The position numbers and the translations under genes were made by a program. A stretch of DNA of 5,996 nt from an uncultured Methylotenera sp. (GTDB lineage: Bacteria; Pseudomonadota; Gammaproteobacteria; Burkholderiales; Methylophilaceae), in the NCBI GenBank assembly GCA_937957775.1, contig CALFXV010000169.1:1-5996 (forward strand), in the 5' to 3' direction. The notes under the pieces were generated by a model. The model did no database searches. It was not told where the DNA came from and saw nothing but the letters and a program-made list of their open reading frames with translations. Every line of letters begins with the position of its first letter. Position 1 is the stretch's first letter. Positions 5,670 through 5,996 of this stretch are shown here, piece by piece.

Positions 5670-5996
5670 TTAATCCACGTGAAAAAACAACTCCACGCCA
5701 TTGCCTACCGGGTCTTTAAAATTGATCTGCTTTACTTTTAAAGCCGGCAAATCACGCACCGTGTATTCCACCTGGCAAGCTTTAAGGTGCGCTTCCATGG
5801 CCGGCATGTCGGTGCAGGTAAAGGAAAAATGGTCGACGCTGGATAACACATGGGTGAGCATCGTTTCTTCGCCACGGTATTCGGCCAGATGCAACACGAC
5901 CTTATCGCCTACGTACAACCAAAAGCCGCGACTACTAAAGCCCTCACGCGGGCCGACTTGCAAACCCACCACGTCGCAGTAAAAATCCTTTAATTG
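5670..5996 (-). CDS. VOC/glyoxalase-fold protein, partial (N-terminus outside the window)
   Basis: The minus-strand frame is open to the window edge and encodes 108 residues before TAA at 5672-5670. It starts with QLKDFYCDVVGLQVGPR, which is the conserved first-helix region of vicinal oxygen chelate proteins. The in-frame GTG at 5972 is therefore not the start; probably 10-20 residues are missing. Two beta-alpha-beta-beta-beta modules are visible: the first ends around GFWLYVGDKVVLHLAEY, the second runs from VDHFSFTC to NGVELFFHVD. Candidate metal ligands are the H in VVLHL, the H in DHFSF and the E in GVELFF; the fourth would lie off the window. VOC members include glyoxalase I, dioxygenases and resistance proteins. 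The single-domain length and GFWLYVGD segment fit the small glyoxalase/bleomycin-resistance-like group, but substrate is unknown. The gap to the SoxYZ-like gene is 116 bases on the same strand, so co-transcription is possible but not shown. Confidence 0.88.
   Translation of the reverse strand, partial: QLKDFYCDVVGLQVGPREGFSSRGFWLYVGDKVVLHLAEYRGEETMLTHVLSSVDHFSFTCTDMPAMEAHLKACQVEYTVRDLPALKVKQINFKDPVGNGVELFFHVD

Noticed and set aside
5639..5719. A 26-codon plus-strand frame starting at ATG 5639
   Set aside because: It overlaps the end of the VOC gene on the other strand, has no clear ribosome binding site and shows nothing recognisable.
1..5996. Mobile element, CRISPR array, prophage, toxin-antitoxin or defence system
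   Set aside because: No transposase, integrase, terminal repeats, spaced direct repeats or nuclease/effector genes were seen. The window is filled by housekeeping and common accessory genes with short gaps.

Overview
The window reads as an ordinary chromosomal segment of a proteobacterium, most likely a betaproteobacterium. The RuvC core ([22 protein letters not shown]) resembles the betaproteobacterial form, the gene order yebC-ruvC-ruvA is the common proteobacterial one, and base composition looks moderate and even throughout. The SoxYZ-like carrier belongs to a family linked to PQQ-dependent (quinoprotein) dehydrogenases and is common in methylotrophs, so a methylotrophic betaproteobacterium such as a Methylophilaceae member is a plausible but unproven source. 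I see no mobile element, CRISPR array, tRNA, rRNA or prophage gene.

Layout from left to right. Positions 1-1320 hold a minus-strand operon, yebC-ruvC-ruvA, with ruvA cut by the window edge. The genes overlap by 1 and 4 bases, so translation is probably coupled. Positions 1382-2293 hold a minus-strand EamA/DMT-family transporter. A 92-base divergent intergenic region separates it from a plus-strand two-CBS-domain protein (2386-2817), the only plus-strand gene. That gene ends in a strong terminator whose U-tract touches the stop codon of the convergent trhP (yegQ).

Positions 2868-4635 hold a second minus-strand operon, yjbQ-trhP, with one base between the genes. Upstream of it lie a minus-strand terminator (4703-4730) and a secreted SoxYZ-like fusion protein (4750-5553). 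The right edge (5670-5996) is a VOC/glyoxalase-fold protein whose N-terminus lies outside the window.

Functionally the genes cover DNA repair (RuvC, RuvA), translation support (YebC), tRNA wobble-base modification (TrhP), a small YjbQ enzyme, membrane export, a ligand-sensing CBS protein, a periplasmic carrier and a VOC enzyme. Apart from the two operons they look like independent transcription units. No gene-free stretch exceeds 300 bases; the longest gaps (about 115 bases) are described as features. I found no convincing undescribed system. The most interesting items are the stand-alone SoxYZ-like fusion with its upstream dyad, the charged insert in RuvC, and a shared TGATAAAATA promoter-like motif ahead of both operons.
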